64,000 nucleotides of DNA from Billgrantia montanilacus (GCF_003336675.1 NZ_QPII01000001.1:372001-436000), one strand, 5' to 3'; counted from the first letter of the stretch, positions 1 to 11,539 are shown. The notes: a model not told the origin generated them from the letters alone. Translations and numbers: made by a program.

Positions 1-238
1 GGCCCAGCCCGGCCTGGGCGATGCGGTAGGCGGGCAGCCGCCGCAGATCCCGGGACTCGAACTCGATGCTGCCGCTGCGGGCCGGGGTAAGGCCGAAGAT
101 GGAGCGGATGGTGGTGGTCTTGCCCATGCCATTGCGACCCATCAGGGCGACCAGCTCGCCGGCCTTGACGGAGAGATTGACGCCGAACAGGGCCTGGGAG
201 GGGCCGTAGAAAGTGTGGATATCGGTGACGGTAAGCAT
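1..238 (-). CDS. livF: Branched-chain amino acid-type ABC transporter ATPase LivF (partial, 5' end only)
   Basis: This is the N-terminal part of a second ABC ATPase of a Liv-type importer; the gene runs off the left edge. The visible 79 residues begin MLTVTDIHTFYGPSQAL, and a Walker A motif (GRNGMGKTT) follows. The start ATG at 238-236 lies one base after the stop of livG, so the two are translationally coupled. In this family LivF and LivG form the ATPase pair that drives LivHM. The gene position and the FYG...ALFGVNL start fit LivF well. The substrate of this copy is probably an aromatic acid rather than leucine, given its operon partners, but that is inference. Confidence 0.93.
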   Translation of the reverse strand, partial: MLTVTDIHTFYGPSQALFGVNLSVKAGELVALMGRNGMGKTTTIRSIFGLTPARSGSIEFESRDLRRLPAYRIAQAGLG

Positions 239-239
239 C

Positions 240-983
240 TCAGTCTCCCAGGTAGGCTTCGCGCACGTCAGGGTTGTGGCGGATCTCGGCGCTGTCGCCC
301 CGGGCGATCACGCTGCCGGCGACCAGTACCGAAATACGATCGGCAAGCCGGAACACCGCGTCCATGTCGTGCTCGATCAGCAGGATCGGCACCTCCTGCT
401 TGAGTGTCTCCAGCAGGTCGGTGAGGTGTGCGGTGCCCTCCGGCCCCAGGCCGGCCATGGGCTCGTCGAGCAGCAGGGCGCGGGGCTTGAGTGCCAGGGC
501 GCAGGCGACTTCCACCTGGCGACGTTCGCCATGGGAAAGCTCGGAGACCGGGGTATCGGCGCGATGGCTGAGCTGCATGCGCTCCAGGGCCTCCCGTGCC
601 GGTGCCAGCAGGCTTTCGTCGCGGTGCACCGGCTTCCAGAAACGAAAGCTGTGGCCCTGTAGCGCCTGGACCGCGATCATCACGTTGCGCAGCACCGAAA
701 GGGGCTCGGCCAGGGACGAGACCTGGAAGCTGCGACCCAGGCCCAGGCGAGCCCGCTGGGCGACGCTCAGTGCGGTGATCTCCTGGCCCGCCAGATGGAC
801 GCTGCCGGCATCGGGTTTCAGGTTGCCGGCGATCTGTCCGATCAGGGTCGACTTGCCGGCGCCGTTGGGGCCGATCAGTGCGTGGATCTCGCCCCGTTTC
901 AGCTCCAGGGAGACGTCACGTGTGGCCTGCAGTGCCCCGAAGTGCTTCTGCAGATGGTTGAGTGTCAGCACCACGTCAGACAT
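240..983 (-). CDS. livG: Liv-type ABC transporter ATPase LivG
   Basis: A cytoplasmic ATP-binding subunit of 247 residues, the usual LivG length. Walker A (GPNGAGKST) is near residue 38, the ABC signature is LSHGERR, Walker B is ALLLDEP and the switch histidine lies in LIEHDMD. The C-terminal extension typical of LivG is present and ends DVREAYLGD. The start overlaps the end of livM by 8 bases, and the stop is one base from the livF start, which shows a single coupled transcript. It should energise the LivHM permease together with LivF. In this operon the likely cargo is 2-aminobenzoate or a similar aromatic carboxylate; leucine-type amino acids cannot be excluded. Confidence 0.93.
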   Translation of the reverse strand: MSDVVLTLNHLQKHFGALQATRDVSLELKRGEIHALIGPNGAGKSTLIGQIAGNLKPDAGSVHLAGQEITALSVAQRARLGLGRSFQVSSLAEPLSVLRNVMIAVQALQGHSFRFWKPVHRDESLLAPAREALERMQLSHRADTPVSELSHGERRQVEVACALALKPRALLLDEPMAGLGPEGTAHLTDLLETLKQEVPILLIEHDMDAVFRLADRISVLVAGSVIARGDSAEIRHNPDVREAYLGD

Positions 984-2019
984 GTCGTTCCCTCCCGGCC
1001 AGCCAGCCCATCACACCGTGCTTGGCAAACAGCACGACCAGCAGCAGCACCAGGCCGAGGAACAGCTTCCAGTACTCGGTCATGCCGCCCAGCAGGGTCT
1101 CCATCATCACGAACAGGATGGCGCCGGCCAGCGGACCATAGAGCCGGCCCACGCCGCCGAGTATCACGATTACCATCAGTTCGCCGGACATGTGCCAGCT
1201 CAGCATGGTCGGGCTGATGAAGCCGTTGAGATCGGCATAGAGCGCGCCGGCAAGGCCGGTGATCATCGCCGATATGACGAAGGCCACCAGGCGAATGGGA
1301 TAGGGAGAGACGCCCGCGGTAGCCAGCCGGGTGTCGTTGAGGCGCGCCATGGTCAGGGCGGCACCGAAGCGCGACTTCATCATCCGCGAGGTGATCGCCA
1401 TGGCCAGCAGCAGGCCGGAGAAGGCGATAAGGAAGAAGGTCCACGGCTGGCCGGTATCGACCAGGGGCAGGCTGTTGCGAATATAGATCGGCAGGCCGTC
1501 CTCGCCACCGTAGGTGGGCCAGGAGTTGGCGAAGTAGTACATCATCTGGGCGAAGGCGAGGGTGATCATGATGAAGTAGACCCCCGTGGTGCGCAGCGAG
1601 ATCGCCCCGATGGCCAGTGCCAGCAGGCCACACAGCAGGATCGTGGCCAGCCAGATCACAAGCATGCTGTCGCTGCCCGGGATCGCCATGGGCCAGCTCA
1701 TGACCGGGCTGAAGTCGAAGGCGTGGTAGGCGCTGATGCCGGCGATATAGCCGCCCAGGCCGAAATAGGCGGCATGGCCGAAGCTCACCATGCCACCGTA
1801 GCCGATGGCCAGGTTCAGGCCCACGGCGGCCATGGCGATCAAGGTGATCCGCGAGGCCAGGTTGACGTAGTAGATGTGGCCCAGCAGGTGAGCCGCCAGC
1901 GGTGCCAGGAACAGCAGGGCCAGCAAGCCGATCTGTACCAGCCCCTTGCGGTCGAACCATGCGTTCGGCAGGGCCGGCAGGCCGGGCAGGGCAGTGGTTT
2001 CACTCTTGAGTTTATCCAT
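976..2019 (-). CDS. livM: Liv-type ABC transporter permease LivM
   Basis: An inner-membrane permease subunit of 347 residues with about eight to ten hydrophobic segments and the family motifs AAVGLNLAIGYGGMVSFG and GVGRLYGPLAGA. I chose the ATG at 2019, which overlaps the end of livH by 8 bases. A TTG three codons upstream is possible. The stop overlaps the livG start by 8 bases. LivM pairs with LivH to form the translocation channel. The C-terminus is basic (AGRERHV). Nothing in the sequence separates an aromatic-acid importer from an amino-acid importer; the catabolic genes upstream favour the former. Confidence 0.92.
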   Translation of the reverse strand: MDKLKSETTALPGLPALPNAWFDRKGLVQIGLLALLFLAPLAAHLLGHIYYVNLASRITLIAMAAVGLNLAIGYGGMVSFGHAAYFGLGGYIAGISAYHAFDFSPVMSWPMAIPGSDSMLVIWLATILLCGLLALAIGAISLRTTGVYFIMITLAFAQMMYYFANSWPTYGGEDGLPIYIRNSLPLVDTGQPWTFFLIAFSGLLLAMAITSRMMKSRFGAALTMARLNDTRLATAGVSPYPIRLVAFVISAMITGLAGALYADLNGFISPTMLSWHMSGELMVIVILGGVGRLYGPLAGAILFVMMETLLGGMTEYWKLFLGLVLLLVVLFAKHGVMGWLAGRERHV

Positions 2020-2941
2020 GGGCGGCAAACAACCCCTTCGGCTTGAACGCGAGAATGAGGGCCATGAGGATGTAGACCAGCATGGCGGCCACGGCGGAGC
2101 CTACCCCGGCGGCTTCGGCCGGGCTCATGAAGTGGCGGAAGAAGCCCGGCAGGAAAACGCGCCCCATGGTATCCACCACCCCGACCAGGATGGCGCCGAA
2201 CAGGGCGCCCTTGATCGAGCCGATGCCACCGATGACGATCACCACGAAGGCCAGTATCAGCACCGGCTCGCCCATACCCACCTGGACTGACTGCAGGGCG
2301 CCGACCATGGCGCCGGCCAGGCCGGCCAGCGCCGCGCCCATGGCGAAGATCAGGGTGTAGAGCCGCGCGATATTGACGCCCAGCGCGCCGATCATCTCGC
2401 GGTCGCTCTCGCCGGCGCGGATACGCATCCCGAGGCGAGTGCGTGAAATCAACAGGTAGAGCCCGATGGCCACCAGTACCCCGACAGCGATGATCACCAG
2501 CCGGTAGAGCGGGTAGCGGGCGCCGCCGGGCAGGGTGACGAAGCCGGTCAGCATCTCCGGCGGGCTGAGCCATAGCGGCGATGAGCCGAACAGCCAGCGG
2601 GTGCCCTCGGAAAAGATCAGGATCAGCGCGAAGGTGGCCAATACCTGGTCGAGGTGGGGGCGGTGATAGAGACGGCGAATGACCAGCAGCTCCACGAGCG
2701 CACCGACGGCGGCGGCGGCCACTATCCCGGCACTGAGTCCCACCAGGAAGGAGCCGGTGGCAGCGGTGACCGATGCCGTGGCATAGGCACCGACCATGTA
2801 GAAGGAGCCGTGGGCCAGGTTGATCAGGCCCATGACGCCGAACACCAGGGTCAGGCCGCTGGCCATGAGAAACAGCATGGTACCCAGCTGAAGGCCGTTG
2901 AGCAGCTGCTCGAGAAACAGGGTGGCGGTCACGTCATGCAT
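2012..2941 (-). CDS. livH: Liv-type ABC transporter permease LivH
   Basis: An inner-membrane permease of 309 residues with the LivH hallmarks: an N-terminal QLLNGLQLGTMLFLMASGL helix, GVMGLINLAHG, and a C-terminal AAMLVYILMALILAFKP helix. It forms the channel with LivM. The gene starts 53 bases after the binding-protein gene and its last 8 bases overlap livM. No strong Shine-Dalgarno sequence is visible ahead of its ATG, so translation may depend on readthrough of ribosomes from the gene upstream. Its length is normal for the family. Confidence 0.92.
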   Translation of the reverse strand: MHDVTATLFLEQLLNGLQLGTMLFLMASGLTLVFGVMGLINLAHGSFYMVGAYATASVTAATGSFLVGLSAGIVAAAAVGALVELLVIRRLYHRPHLDQVLATFALILIFSEGTRWLFGSSPLWLSPPEMLTGFVTLPGGARYPLYRLVIIAVGVLVAIGLYLLISRTRLGMRIRAGESDREMIGALGVNIARLYTLIFAMGAALAGLAGAMVGALQSVQVGMGEPVLILAFVVIVIGGIGSIKGALFGAILVGVVDTMGRVFLPGFFRHFMSPAEAAGVGSAVAAMLVYILMALILAFKPKGLFAAHG

Positions 2942-2994
2942 CCCGTGTCAGAAGGTGACGGAAAGCCGGGCCGCGTGGGCCCGGCGCCTGTGGC

Positions 2995-4137
2995 TTACAT
3001 CTGGCAGTCGACGGCGTAGACGTCCTGGATGTCCTCGATGGCCAGGCCGACGAGGCGATTGGTGGGCTGGCCATTCTCGCCCTCGACCACTTCGCGCACG
3101 TAGACGTCCTGTATCGGGTGGTGGTTGTCGCCGAAGCGGAACTTGCCGCGCACCGAGGCGAAGTCGGCTTCGCGCAGGGCCTCGCGGAAGGCATCCTGGT
3201 CGCTCGGATGCGCCTTCTCGAGCGCGCTGAGGATCAGGTTGGCGCTGTCGAAGCCCTGGGAGGCGTAGAGCGTCGGGGTGCGGTCATAGGCCTCGCGGAA
3301 GCTGTCGACGAAGGCGCGGTTGGCATCATTGTCCAGGTCGTAGGCCCACTGCGACGTGTTCATGGTGCCGATGGCGGCGCTGCCCACCGCCTGGATGATG
3401 ATCTCGTCGAAGGAGAAGGCGGCACCGAACAGCGGCAGCTCGACGCCGGAGTTCTCGTACTGCTTCATGAACGAGATGCCCATCCCGCCGGGCAGGAAGA
3501 AGAACAGGCTGTCGGCGTCGCTGGCGCGGATCTGGGCGATTTCGGCGGCGTAGTCGGTCTGGCCCATCTGGGTATAGATCTCGTCGACCACCTCGCCTTC
3601 GTAGCGATGCTTGAAGCCGGCCAGGGCATCGGTGCCCGCCGGGTAGTTGGGCGCCATCAGGATCGGCCGCTCGAAGCCCTCTTCCTTCATGTAGGCGCCC
3701 ATGGCCTCATGCAGGTTGTCGTTCTGCCAGGCGACGTTGAAGTAGTTCTCGTGGCACTGGCGTCCGGCGAGGGCGGAGGGGCCTGCATTGGGCGAGATGT
3801 AGAAGGTGCCCTGGCGCACGGCGGCGGGTACCACCGCCATGGCCAGGTTGGACCAGATGATACCGGTCAGGATGTCGACGTTGTCGCGCTGCATGAACTC
3901 GTCGGAGAGGCTTCTGGCCAGGTCGGGGCGATTGGCGTCGTCCTGGATCAGGACCTCGATATCGTCGCGACCCGACTGCTCGATGGCGAGCATGAAGCCG
4001 TCCCGGACATCGACGCCCAGATGGGAACCGCCGCCGGACAGGGTGGTGATCATGCCGATCTTGACGTCGTCGGCCTGGGCCGCCGTCAGGGCGGAAGTCA
4101 TCAGCAGGCCGAGGCCGAGGCTGGCAATTGTCTTCAT
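2995..4137 (-). CDS. Periplasmic substrate-binding protein of the Liv-type importer
   Basis: This is the solute receptor for the LivHMGF importer (periplasmic binding protein type 1, LivK-like). A signal peptide is clear: MKTIASLGLG, a hydrophobic core, and a likely cut after AAQA before DDVKIG. The mature part follows the family pattern IGMITTLSGGGSHLG, with ISPNAGPSALAGRQC in the middle, and ends in DCQM. The ATG at 4137 has GAGGA nine bases upstream; the ATG at 4146 is too close to it. It lies 91 bases after the CoA ligase gene. Homologues in aromatic-acid operons often bind benzoate-like ligands, so 2-aminobenzoate is a reasonable but unproven ligand. Confidence 0.9.
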   Translation of the reverse strand: MKTIASLGLGLLMTSALTAAQADDVKIGMITTLSGGGSHLGVDVRDGFMLAIEQSGRDDIEVLIQDDANRPDLARSLSDEFMQRDNVDILTGIIWSNLAMAVVPAAVRQGTFYISPNAGPSALAGRQCHENYFNVAWQNDNLHEAMGAYMKEEGFERPILMAPNYPAGTDALAGFKHRYEGEVVDEIYTQMGQTDYAAEIAQIRASDADSLFFFLPGGMGISFMKQYENSGVELPLFGAAFSFDEIIIQAVGSAAIGTMNTSQWAYDLDNDANRAFVDSFREAYDRTPTLYASQGFDSANLILSALEKAHPSDQDAFREALREADFASVRGKFRFGDNHHPIQDVYVREVVEGENGQPTNRLVGLAIEDIQDVYAVDCQM

Positions 4138-4228
4138 GGGGATCATTCCTCTATGCGGTTATTGCTTGTTGTTGGTTCACTGCGCTCTGATTCGCTGCGT
4201 CCTTCGTTGCTCCTCGTCGAGGGGCGTG

Positions 4229-5863
4229 CTAGCCGTCACTCGGATAGTGCTCCTGTCGTAGCCGGAAGCGCTGTATCTTGCCGGTGGCCGTCTTGGGCAG
4301 TTCCTCGACGAAACGGATCGAACGGGGGTACTTGTAGGGTGCAATGGTCTGCTTGACGAAATCCTGCAGGCGTTGCACGCAAGTCTCGTCCGGCTCGATC
4401 TCGGAAGACAGTACCACGAAGGCTTCGACGATCTGCCCACGCTCCCCATTCGGTGCGCCGATCACGGCACACTCCTGCACGCTGTCGTGAGCCAGCAACG
4501 CCGCCTCGACTTCGGGGCCGGCGATGTTGTAGCCGGCAGAGACGATCATGTCATCGTTACGGGCCGCGAAGTGGAAATAACCCGCCTCGTCCTGATAGAA
4601 GGCATCGCCGGTAATGTTCCAGCCATCCCGAACATAACCTTGCTGACGGCTATCGGCCAGGTAGCGGCAGCCGGTGGGGCCGCGAACCGCCAGCCGGCCC
4701 ACCTCACCCCGGGGCAGTTCGTTCATCGCTTCGTCGACGACCTTGGCCTGGTAGCCGGTGACCGGACGCCCGGTACAGCCGGGGCGGTGATCGTCGAGAC
4801 GATTGGAAATGAAGATATGCAGCAGTTCCGTGGCGCCGATGCCGTCGAGAATCGGCGTGCCGGTCTTGTCGATCCAGTCGTGGTAGATCGGCGGTGGCAG
4901 GGTCTCGCCGGCCGATACCGCCATCCTCAGGCTCGCCAGTTCACGTCCGCTCTCCGGCGAGGCGAGCATGGTGCGGTAGGCGGTGGGCGCGGTGAACACC
5001 ACCGTGGCGCGATGTTCGCGGATGATATCGAGCATGTTGGGTGGCGAGGCGCGTTCCAGCAGTACCGCCGTGGCGCCGAAGCGCAGCGGAAAGATCGCCA
5101 GGCCGCCCAGGCCGAAGGTGAAAGCCAGCGGTGGCGAGCCGACGAAGACGTCGTCCGGCGTCACCTGAAGCACTTCCCTGGCGTAGCCGTCGGCGATGAT
5201 CAGCAGGTCGCGATGAAAGTGCATGGTGGCTTTGGGCTTGCCGGTGGTGCCCGAGGTGAAGCCGAGCAGCGCCACGTCGTCGGCGGCGGTGGCCACCGCC
5301 TGGAAGTCGGTGGGCTTGTCCAGCGCCAGGCGGTCGAGTTCGGCGTCGTGATTGGCGGTGCCGTCGAAGGCGACGACACGCTGGAGGAAGGCGCTCTCCG
5401 CCTCACACTGTTTCAGTTCGTCCAGCAGGCGACTGTCGCACAGGGCCAGCGACACCTGGGCCTTGTCGACGATCTGGCTCAGCTCGCCGGCACGCAGCAT
5501 CGGCATGGTATTGACCACCACGGCGCCGGCCTTGGTGGCGGCCAGCCAGCAGGCCACCATGGCCGGGTTGTTGGCCGAGCGGATCAGCACCCGGTTACCC
5601 GGGCGCAGGCCGAGGTCCTCCACCAGGGCGTGTGCCAGCCGATTGGTCCACTCGGCAAGCTCGCGGTAGGTGCGCTGTCGGCCGTTGCCGATCAGGGCGA
5701 CACGGTCGCCGTGCCCCTGCTCGACCAGTCGATCGCAGAGTTCCACCCCCGCATTGAGGCGGTCGGGGTAGTCGAAGCCGTCGAGCAACAGTGCCGGATA
5801 CTGTTCCGCCGGCGGCAGGTTGTCCCGGGCGAAGGTATCGGCGTGGGCCGATGGTGTCAGCAT
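4229..5863 (-). CDS. Aryl-CoA ligase, probably 2-aminobenzoate-CoA ligase
   Basis: An acyl/aryl adenylate-forming enzyme of 544 residues that would convert an aromatic carboxylate to its CoA thioester using ATP. The P-loop motif FTSGTTGKPKA, the ITGDAFY segment, and the C-terminal TATGKIQRF with the catalytic lysine are all present, so it looks active. Motifs such as SPPLAFTFGLGG resemble benzoate/2-aminobenzoate-CoA ligases rather than acetyl-CoA synthetases. The ATG at 5863 has GGAGA about seven bases upstream and is preferred over 5869. It sits between the acyl-CoA dehydrogenase and transporter genes. Together with the flavoprotein at 9192-11477 it supports an anthranilate-via-CoA pathway. 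Benzoate or salicylate as substrate remains possible. Confidence 0.85.
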   Translation of the reverse strand: MLTPSAHADTFARDNLPPAEQYPALLLDGFDYPDRLNAGVELCDRLVEQGHGDRVALIGNGRQRTYRELAEWTNRLAHALVEDLGLRPGNRVLIRSANNPAMVACWLAATKAGAVVVNTMPMLRAGELSQIVDKAQVSLALCDSRLLDELKQCEAESAFLQRVVAFDGTANHDAELDRLALDKPTDFQAVATAADDVALLGFTSGTTGKPKATMHFHRDLLIIADGYAREVLQVTPDDVFVGSPPLAFTFGLGGLAIFPLRFGATAVLLERASPPNMLDIIREHRATVVFTAPTAYRTMLASPESGRELASLRMAVSAGETLPPPIYHDWIDKTGTPILDGIGATELLHIFISNRLDDHRPGCTGRPVTGYQAKVVDEAMNELPRGEVGRLAVRGPTGCRYLADSRQQGYVRDGWNITGDAFYQDEAGYFHFAARNDDMIVSAGYNIAGPEVEAALLAHDSVQECAVIGAPNGERGQIVEAFVVLSSEIEPDETCVQRLQDFVKQTIAPYKYPRSIRFVEELPKTATGKIQRFRLRQEHYPSDG

Positions 5864-5952
5864 GACCATTCTCCGTACATCGTGTTGTTATTGTTCGGCG
5901 CCGGTCAGTGGCGTCGACAGGGGATACGGTATTTGGCAATTCGTCGTCGTTG

Positions 5953-7115
<1,163 letters not shown>

Positions 7116-7116
<1 letters not shown>

Positions 7117-7925
7117 CAATCCCCCTCGAAGGCCGGCTTCTGTTTGGCGGCGAAGGCGCGATAGGCGCGTTCGAAGTCGCGGGTCTGCATGCAGATCGCC
7201 TGGGCCTGGGCCTCGGATTCGATGGCCTGGTCGAGGCTCATCGACCACTCCTGGTTGAGCTGGGTCTTGGTGATGCCGTGGGCGAAGGTCGGCCCCTGGG
7301 CCAGGCGGGTGGCGTAGGCGATGGCTTGGGCCTCCAGTGCCTCAGGCTCCACCAGGCGATTGTAGAAGCCCCATTGATGGCCCTCCTCGGCGCTCATGCT
7401 CCTCCCGCTGTAGAGCAGGTCGGCGGCGCGCCCCTGGCCGATGATACGTGGCAGCATGGCGCAGGCGCCCATGTCGCAGCCGGCCAGGCCCACTCGGGTG
7501 AAGAGGAAGGCGGTACTGGCCCGGGGCGTGGCGAAGCGGATGTCCGAGGCCATGGCAATGATCGCCCCGGCACCGACGCAGATGCCATCGACGGCGGCGA
7601 TGACCGGCTTGGTACAGTGAATCATCGCCTTGACCAGATCGCCGGTCATGCGGGTAAAAGCCAGCAGCTCCTTCATGTCGCTATCGACCAGCGGGGCGAT
7701 GATCTCGTGCACATCGCCGCCGGAGCAGAAGTTGTCGCCGTTGGCGGCGAATACCACCGCCTTGACGTCCTCGGCATAGACCAGGTCGCGGAAGGTGTCG
7801 CGCAGCTCGGCGTAGCTGTCGAAGGTGAGCGGATTCTTGCGCTCGGGGCGATTGAGGCGAATGACGGCGACCTCGCCCTCCATGCGCCAAAGGAAGTGCT
7901 GCGGCGTCAGGTCCGCCAGTTTCAT
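7116..7925 (-). CDS. Enoyl-CoA hydratase/isomerase family protein
   Basis: A crotonase-fold protein of 269 residues. The oxyanion-hole segments are visible ([12 protein letters not shown] and [10 protein letters not shown]). In the second catalytic segment ([15 protein letters not shown]) an aspartate stands where classical hydratases have glutamate, so the chemistry may be hydration, isomerisation or ring hydrolysis. Its ATG overlaps the MarR gene stop by four bases and its stop overlaps the acyl-CoA dehydrogenase start. The context points to a CoA-thioester step in aromatic degradation. A more exact reaction cannot be assigned. Confidence 0.88.
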
Positions 7926-8425
7926 TGTCTTTCTCCCGTATCGGCCGGCAAGCTGTGCAGCAGCTCGCCGATATGGTGTGCGTCGTCTTCGGTGACGCCG
8001 TCGAGCAGGGCATTGACCCAGCCTTCATGGGCCTTGGCCATCTCGCTGAAGGTGGCACGTCCGGTTGCGGTGAGCCGCACCAGGGTGGCGCGGCGATCGC
8101 CTTCGATGGCGATACGCTCGACCAGGCCATCCTCGACCAAGCGCTCGACGATGCCGGTGACGTTGCCGTTGGAGACACGCAGCCGCTTGGAGAGCTCGTT
8201 CATCTTCAGCCCGTCCGAGTCGCGGAAGAGCGCGGCCATTACGTCGAAGCGGGGGAGGGTGGAGTCGAACGCCACGCGGAGCTTCTCGCGCAGCTCGGCC
8301 TCGACCTGGCGGGTCACCCGCAGCATGCGTAGCCATAGTCGCAGGCGCTCCTTGCTCAGGGACTCCTTGCCAAGGGAGTCTCCGGCAGGCGTTGCGGGCT
8401 CGAGCGGCTGGCATTCGGTGCTCAT
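7922..8425 (-). CDS. MarR-family transcriptional regulator
   Basis: A 167-residue winged-helix regulator. The recognition-helix region ([19 protein letters not shown]) and wing ([12 protein letters not shown], with the conserved D-x-R) are typical of MarR. It is embedded in the operon and overlaps both neighbours by four bases, which suggests autoregulation. Aromatic-CoA catabolic operons are commonly controlled by MarR proteins that sense a CoA-thioester or the free acid. The 26-bp palindrome at 11540-11565 is the obvious candidate operator. Ligand and site are inferred. Confidence 0.9.
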   Translation of the reverse strand: MSTECQPLEPATPAGDSLGKESLSKERLRLWLRMLRVTRQVEAELREKLRVAFDSTLPRFDVMAALFRDSDGLKMNELSKRLRVSNGNVTGIVERLVEDGLVERIAIEGDRRATLVRLTATGRATFSEMAKAHEGWVNALLDGVTEDDAHHIGELLHSLPADTGERQ

Positions 8426-9195
8426 GCCTCACCTCCCGAGATTGAGATCGCCTGACCGGTAATGGCACCGCTATGGGGGCCGCAGAGCCATAGCGCCGTG
8501 GCCGTGACCTCCGCAGGCTGGATCAGCCGCCCCGTGGGATTGGTCGATTGAAAGTGAGTTCGCGCCTGCTCGGGGCTCTGGCCAGTCGTGTCGACCACCT
8601 TGGCGATGCTGGCTTCCAGTAGCGGGGTATCGGTGAAGCCGGGGCACAGCGCATTGACGGTGATGTCGCGACTTGCGGTTTCCCGGGCCAGGGCGCGTAC
8701 CAGGCCCACCACGCCATGCTTGGCGGCGCAGTAGGGCGCCACATAGGCGTAGCCCTTGAGCCCGGCGGTGGAGGCCACGGCGATCAACCGCCCGCCGTCA
8801 TTCAAGTGTTTCAGCCCTTCGCGCAGGGTCAGGAAGACCCCGGTGAGATTGACCTCGAGCATGCGCTGCCACTGGGCCAACGAGGTGCGTGAGAGCGGTG
8901 CGCTGTCGGCGGCGCCGGCGTTGGCGATGACGATATCGACCTCGCCCAGGCGCTCGAAGAGCGCGATCATGTCGGCTCCTCTGGTCACGTCGGCCACGGC
9001 AGTGGAGATGTTCGGGTGCCCTTCGGCCACGGCCTCTAGGGCAGGGCCTCGCCGTCCTGTGATGGTCACTGCGGCGCCGGCCTCGGCGAAGGCCAGCGCC
9101 ATGTCGGCGCCGATGCCGCTGCCGCCGCCGGTGATGACCACGCGCTTGCCCTGCATTTTGCCCTCGCTCATGTCTGCGTTCATGTCGTCGCTCAT
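8422..9195 (-). CDS. Short-chain dehydrogenase/reductase (SDR)
   Basis: A classical SDR oxidoreductase of 257 residues. It has the NAD(P) motif TGGGSGIG, the NAG motif (IANAGAAD), the catalytic serine in VASTAG, and the YCAAK tyrosine-lysine pair. The start at 9195 overlaps the stop of the flavoprotein gene (ATGA), and its stop overlaps the MarR start. In an aminobenzoyl-CoA pathway it would act as the 3-hydroxyacyl-CoA dehydrogenase-like step. The substrate is inferred from context only. An M-rich leader ([14 protein letters not shown]) precedes the Rossmann fold, so the true start could be slightly downstream. Confidence 0.9.
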   Translation of the reverse strand: MSDDMNADMSEGKMQGKRVVITGGGSGIGADMALAFAEAGAAVTITGRRGPALEAVAEGHPNISTAVADVTRGADMIALFERLGEVDIVIANAGAADSAPLSRTSLAQWQRMLEVNLTGVFLTLREGLKHLNDGGRLIAVASTAGLKGYAYVAPYCAAKHGVVGLVRALARETASRDITVNALCPGFTDTPLLEASIAKVVDTTGQSPEQARTHFQSTNPTGRLIQPAEVTATALWLCGPHSGAITGQAISISGGEA

Positions 9196-11477
9196 GTCCA
9201 GCCCTCGCCGCGTTCGGCCAGGCGCTGCAGCTGATCGCGGCCGGGGCCATAGGGTTGCGGCCAGTCGCACTGGCTGTCGCCAAGGCCCGCCGCGGCGTGC
9301 AGCGTCCAGTAGGGGTCGGCCAGGTGCGGCCGGGCCAGGCAGACCAGGTCGGCGCGGCCCGCCATCAGGATCGAGTTGACGTGGTCGGCCTGATAGATGT
9401 TGCCTACCGCCATGGTGGCGATGCCGGTCTCGTTGCGGATGCGATCGGAGAACGGGGTCTGGAACATGCGGCCGTAGACCGGCCGGGCCCGGGTCGAGGT
9501 CTGCCCGGCGGAGACGTCGACGATGTCCACCTCTGTGGCTTGCAGCAGGCGGGCGATCGCCACCGCCTCATCGGGGGTGACGCCCTCGTCGCCGACCCAG
9601 TCGTTGGCCGAGATGCGTACCGACAGCGGCTTGTGGGCCGGCCACGCCTGGCGCACCGCGCGGATCACCTCCATCGGGTAGCGCATGCGATTTTCCAGCG
9701 AGCCGCCGTACTCGTCCTCGCGACGGTTGGTCAGTGGCGTGATGAACGACGACAGCAGGTAGCCGTGGGCGGCATGCACCTCGATCATGTCGAAGCCGGC
9801 GCGATCGGCCATCGTTGCTGCGGCGACGAATTCCTCGCGTATGCGGTCCATGTCGGCGCGGTCCATGGCCTTGGGTACCTGGTTGCGCTCTGACCAGGGC
9901 ACGGCGGAGGCCGCCAGGATCGGCCAGTTGCCCTCGGCCAGCGGCGCGTCCATCTCCTGCCAGCCGAGCTGGGTGGAACCCTTGGGGCCGGAGTGGCCGA
10001 TCTGGGCGCACAGCTTCGCCGGTGTCTCGGCGTGGACGAAGTCGCACAGTTGCTTCCAGGCCACCTCGTGTTCGGGGGCGTAGAAACCCGGGCAGCCCGG
10101 GGTGATACGCCCCTCGGGCGAGACGCAGGTCATCTCGATGTAGACCAGGCCGGCACCGCCCTTGGCACGCTCGGCGTAGTGCACGAAGTGCCAGTCGGTG
10201 GGGCGGCCGTCCACCGCCTTGTACTGGGCCATGGGCGAGACCACGATGCGGTTGGCGAGGGTCATGCCGCGCAGCGTGAAGGGGGCGAACATCGGCGCCC
10301 GGTCGCTTTCCGGATTGCCCGCCTGCCGTTGGAACCAGCGCTCGGCGCTCTCCAGCCACGCGGGGTCGCGCAGGCGCAGGTTCTCGTGGCTGATGCGCTG
10401 GGAGCGAGTCAGCAGCGAGTAGTTGAACTGCACCGGATCCAGGTCCAGGTAGCGCTCCACCTGCTCGAACCACTCGGTGGAGTTGCGCGCCGCCGACTGC
10501 AGGCGCAGCACCTCGGTGCGGCGCTCCTCCTCATAACGGGAGAAGGCACTGGCCATGTCGGGCTCGCTGTGCAGGTACGCCGCCAGGGCGATGGCGCTCT
10601 CCAATGCCAGCTTGGTGCCGGAACCGATGGAGAAATGCGCGGTGGCCGCGGCATCGCCCATCAGCACCACGTTGTCGACGCTCCAGCGCTCGCACAGCAC
10701 CCGGGGGAAGTTGATCCATGCCGAGCCGCGAATGTGGTGGGCGTTGGTCATCAGTGCGTGGCCGCCCAGATGCCGGGCGAAGATCCGCTCGCAGACGGCG
10801 ATGGACTCCTGCTGGCTCATTTCGCCGAAGCCGAAGGCCTGCCAGGTGGCTTCGCTGCACTCGACGATGAAGGTCGCGGTATCGGCGTCGAACTGGTAGG
10901 CATGGGCCCACACCCAGCCGTGTTCGGTCTTCTCGAAGATGAAGGTGAAGGCGTCGTTGAAGGTCTGGTGGGTGCCCAGCCAGACGAACTTGCAGGCGCG
11001 CACGTCGATGTCGGGCTGGAAGTGCGAGGCATAGTGCTGGCGGGTGCGCGAATTGAGTCCATCGGCGGCCAGCACCAGGTCGAACTCGCGGCTCAGTTCA
11101 TCGATGCGCGCCTCGGGAATGTCGCTTTCGAAGCGCAGCTCGATGCCGAGCTCCCGGGCGCGCTGCTGCAGCAACACCAGCAGTTTATGACGACCGATGC
11201 CGCAGAAGCCGTGGCCAGTGGAGACGGTCTTCACGCCATCGTGGATCACGGCGATATCGTCCCAGTAGGCGAAGTGCTCGCGGATGCGCGCCGCACTGAC
11301 GGTGTCGTTGGCAGCCAGGTTGTCCAGGGTCTCGTCGGAGAGCACCACGCCCCAGCCGAAGGTGTCGTCGGGGCGATTGCGCTCGAGCACCACGATCTCG
11401 TGGCTGGGATCGTGCAATTTCATGCTGATGGCGAAGTAGAGGCCGGCGGGGCCGCCGCCGAGGCAGGCTATCCTCAT
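9192..11477 (-). CDS. Bifunctional 2-aminobenzoyl-CoA monooxygenase/reductase-like flavoprotein
   Basis: A fused flavoenzyme of 761 residues. Residues 1 to about 370 form a class A flavin monooxygenase, with the FAD motif [11 protein letters not shown] near residue 8 and a [14 protein letters not shown] segment, similar to salicylyl-CoA 5-hydroxylase. From about residue 390 to the end is an Old Yellow Enzyme-type FMN reductase ([43 protein letters not shown]). This domain order and size match the Azoarcus evansii enzyme that hydroxylates and dearomatises 2-aminobenzoyl-CoA. It is the first gene of the minus-strand operon, and its stop overlaps the SDR. A salicylyl-CoA hydroxylase alone would lack the second half, so anthranilate is favoured. 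Confidence 0.88.
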   Translation of the reverse strand: MRIACLGGGPAGLYFAISMKLHDPSHEIVVLERNRPDDTFGWGVVLSDETLDNLAANDTVSAARIREHFAYWDDIAVIHDGVKTVSTGHGFCGIGRHKLLVLLQQRARELGIELRFESDIPEARIDELSREFDLVLAADGLNSRTRQHYASHFQPDIDVRACKFVWLGTHQTFNDAFTFIFEKTEHGWVWAHAYQFDADTATFIVECSEATWQAFGFGEMSQQESIAVCERIFARHLGGHALMTNAHHIRGSAWINFPRVLCERWSVDNVVLMGDAAATAHFSIGSGTKLALESAIALAAYLHSEPDMASAFSRYEEERRTEVLRLQSAARNSTEWFEQVERYLDLDPVQFNYSLLTRSQRISHENLRLRDPAWLESAERWFQRQAGNPESDRAPMFAPFTLRGMTLANRIVVSPMAQYKAVDGRPTDWHFVHYAERAKGGAGLVYIEMTCVSPEGRITPGCPGFYAPEHEVAWKQLCDFVHAETPAKLCAQIGHSGPKGSTQLGWQEMDAPLAEGNWPILAASAVPWSERNQVPKAMDRADMDRIREEFVAAATMADRAGFDMIEVHAAHGYLLSSFITPLTNRREDEYGGSLENRMRYPMEVIRAVRQAWPAHKPLSVRISANDWVGDEGVTPDEAVAIARLLQATEVDIVDVSAGQTSTRARPVYGRMFQTPFSDRIRNETGIATMAVGNIYQADHVNSILMAGRADLVCLARPHLADPYWTLHAAAGLGDSQCDWPQPYGPGRDQLQRLAERGEGWT

Positions 11478-11539
11478 GGGCTGTGATCTTCCGCTGATTG
11501 TCGTTGTTTGTCTTGAGGCTAGGACGTCTACAGAAATAG

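Noticed and set aside
274..2046. Long plus-strand open frame of 590 codons
   Set aside because: It is antisense to livG and livM, which show full family motifs; its sequence is low-complexity and typical of GC-rich shadow frames.
9993..11486. 497-codon plus-strand frame
   Set aside because: Antisense to the clearly recognisable flavoprotein gene; composition is that of a shadow frame.
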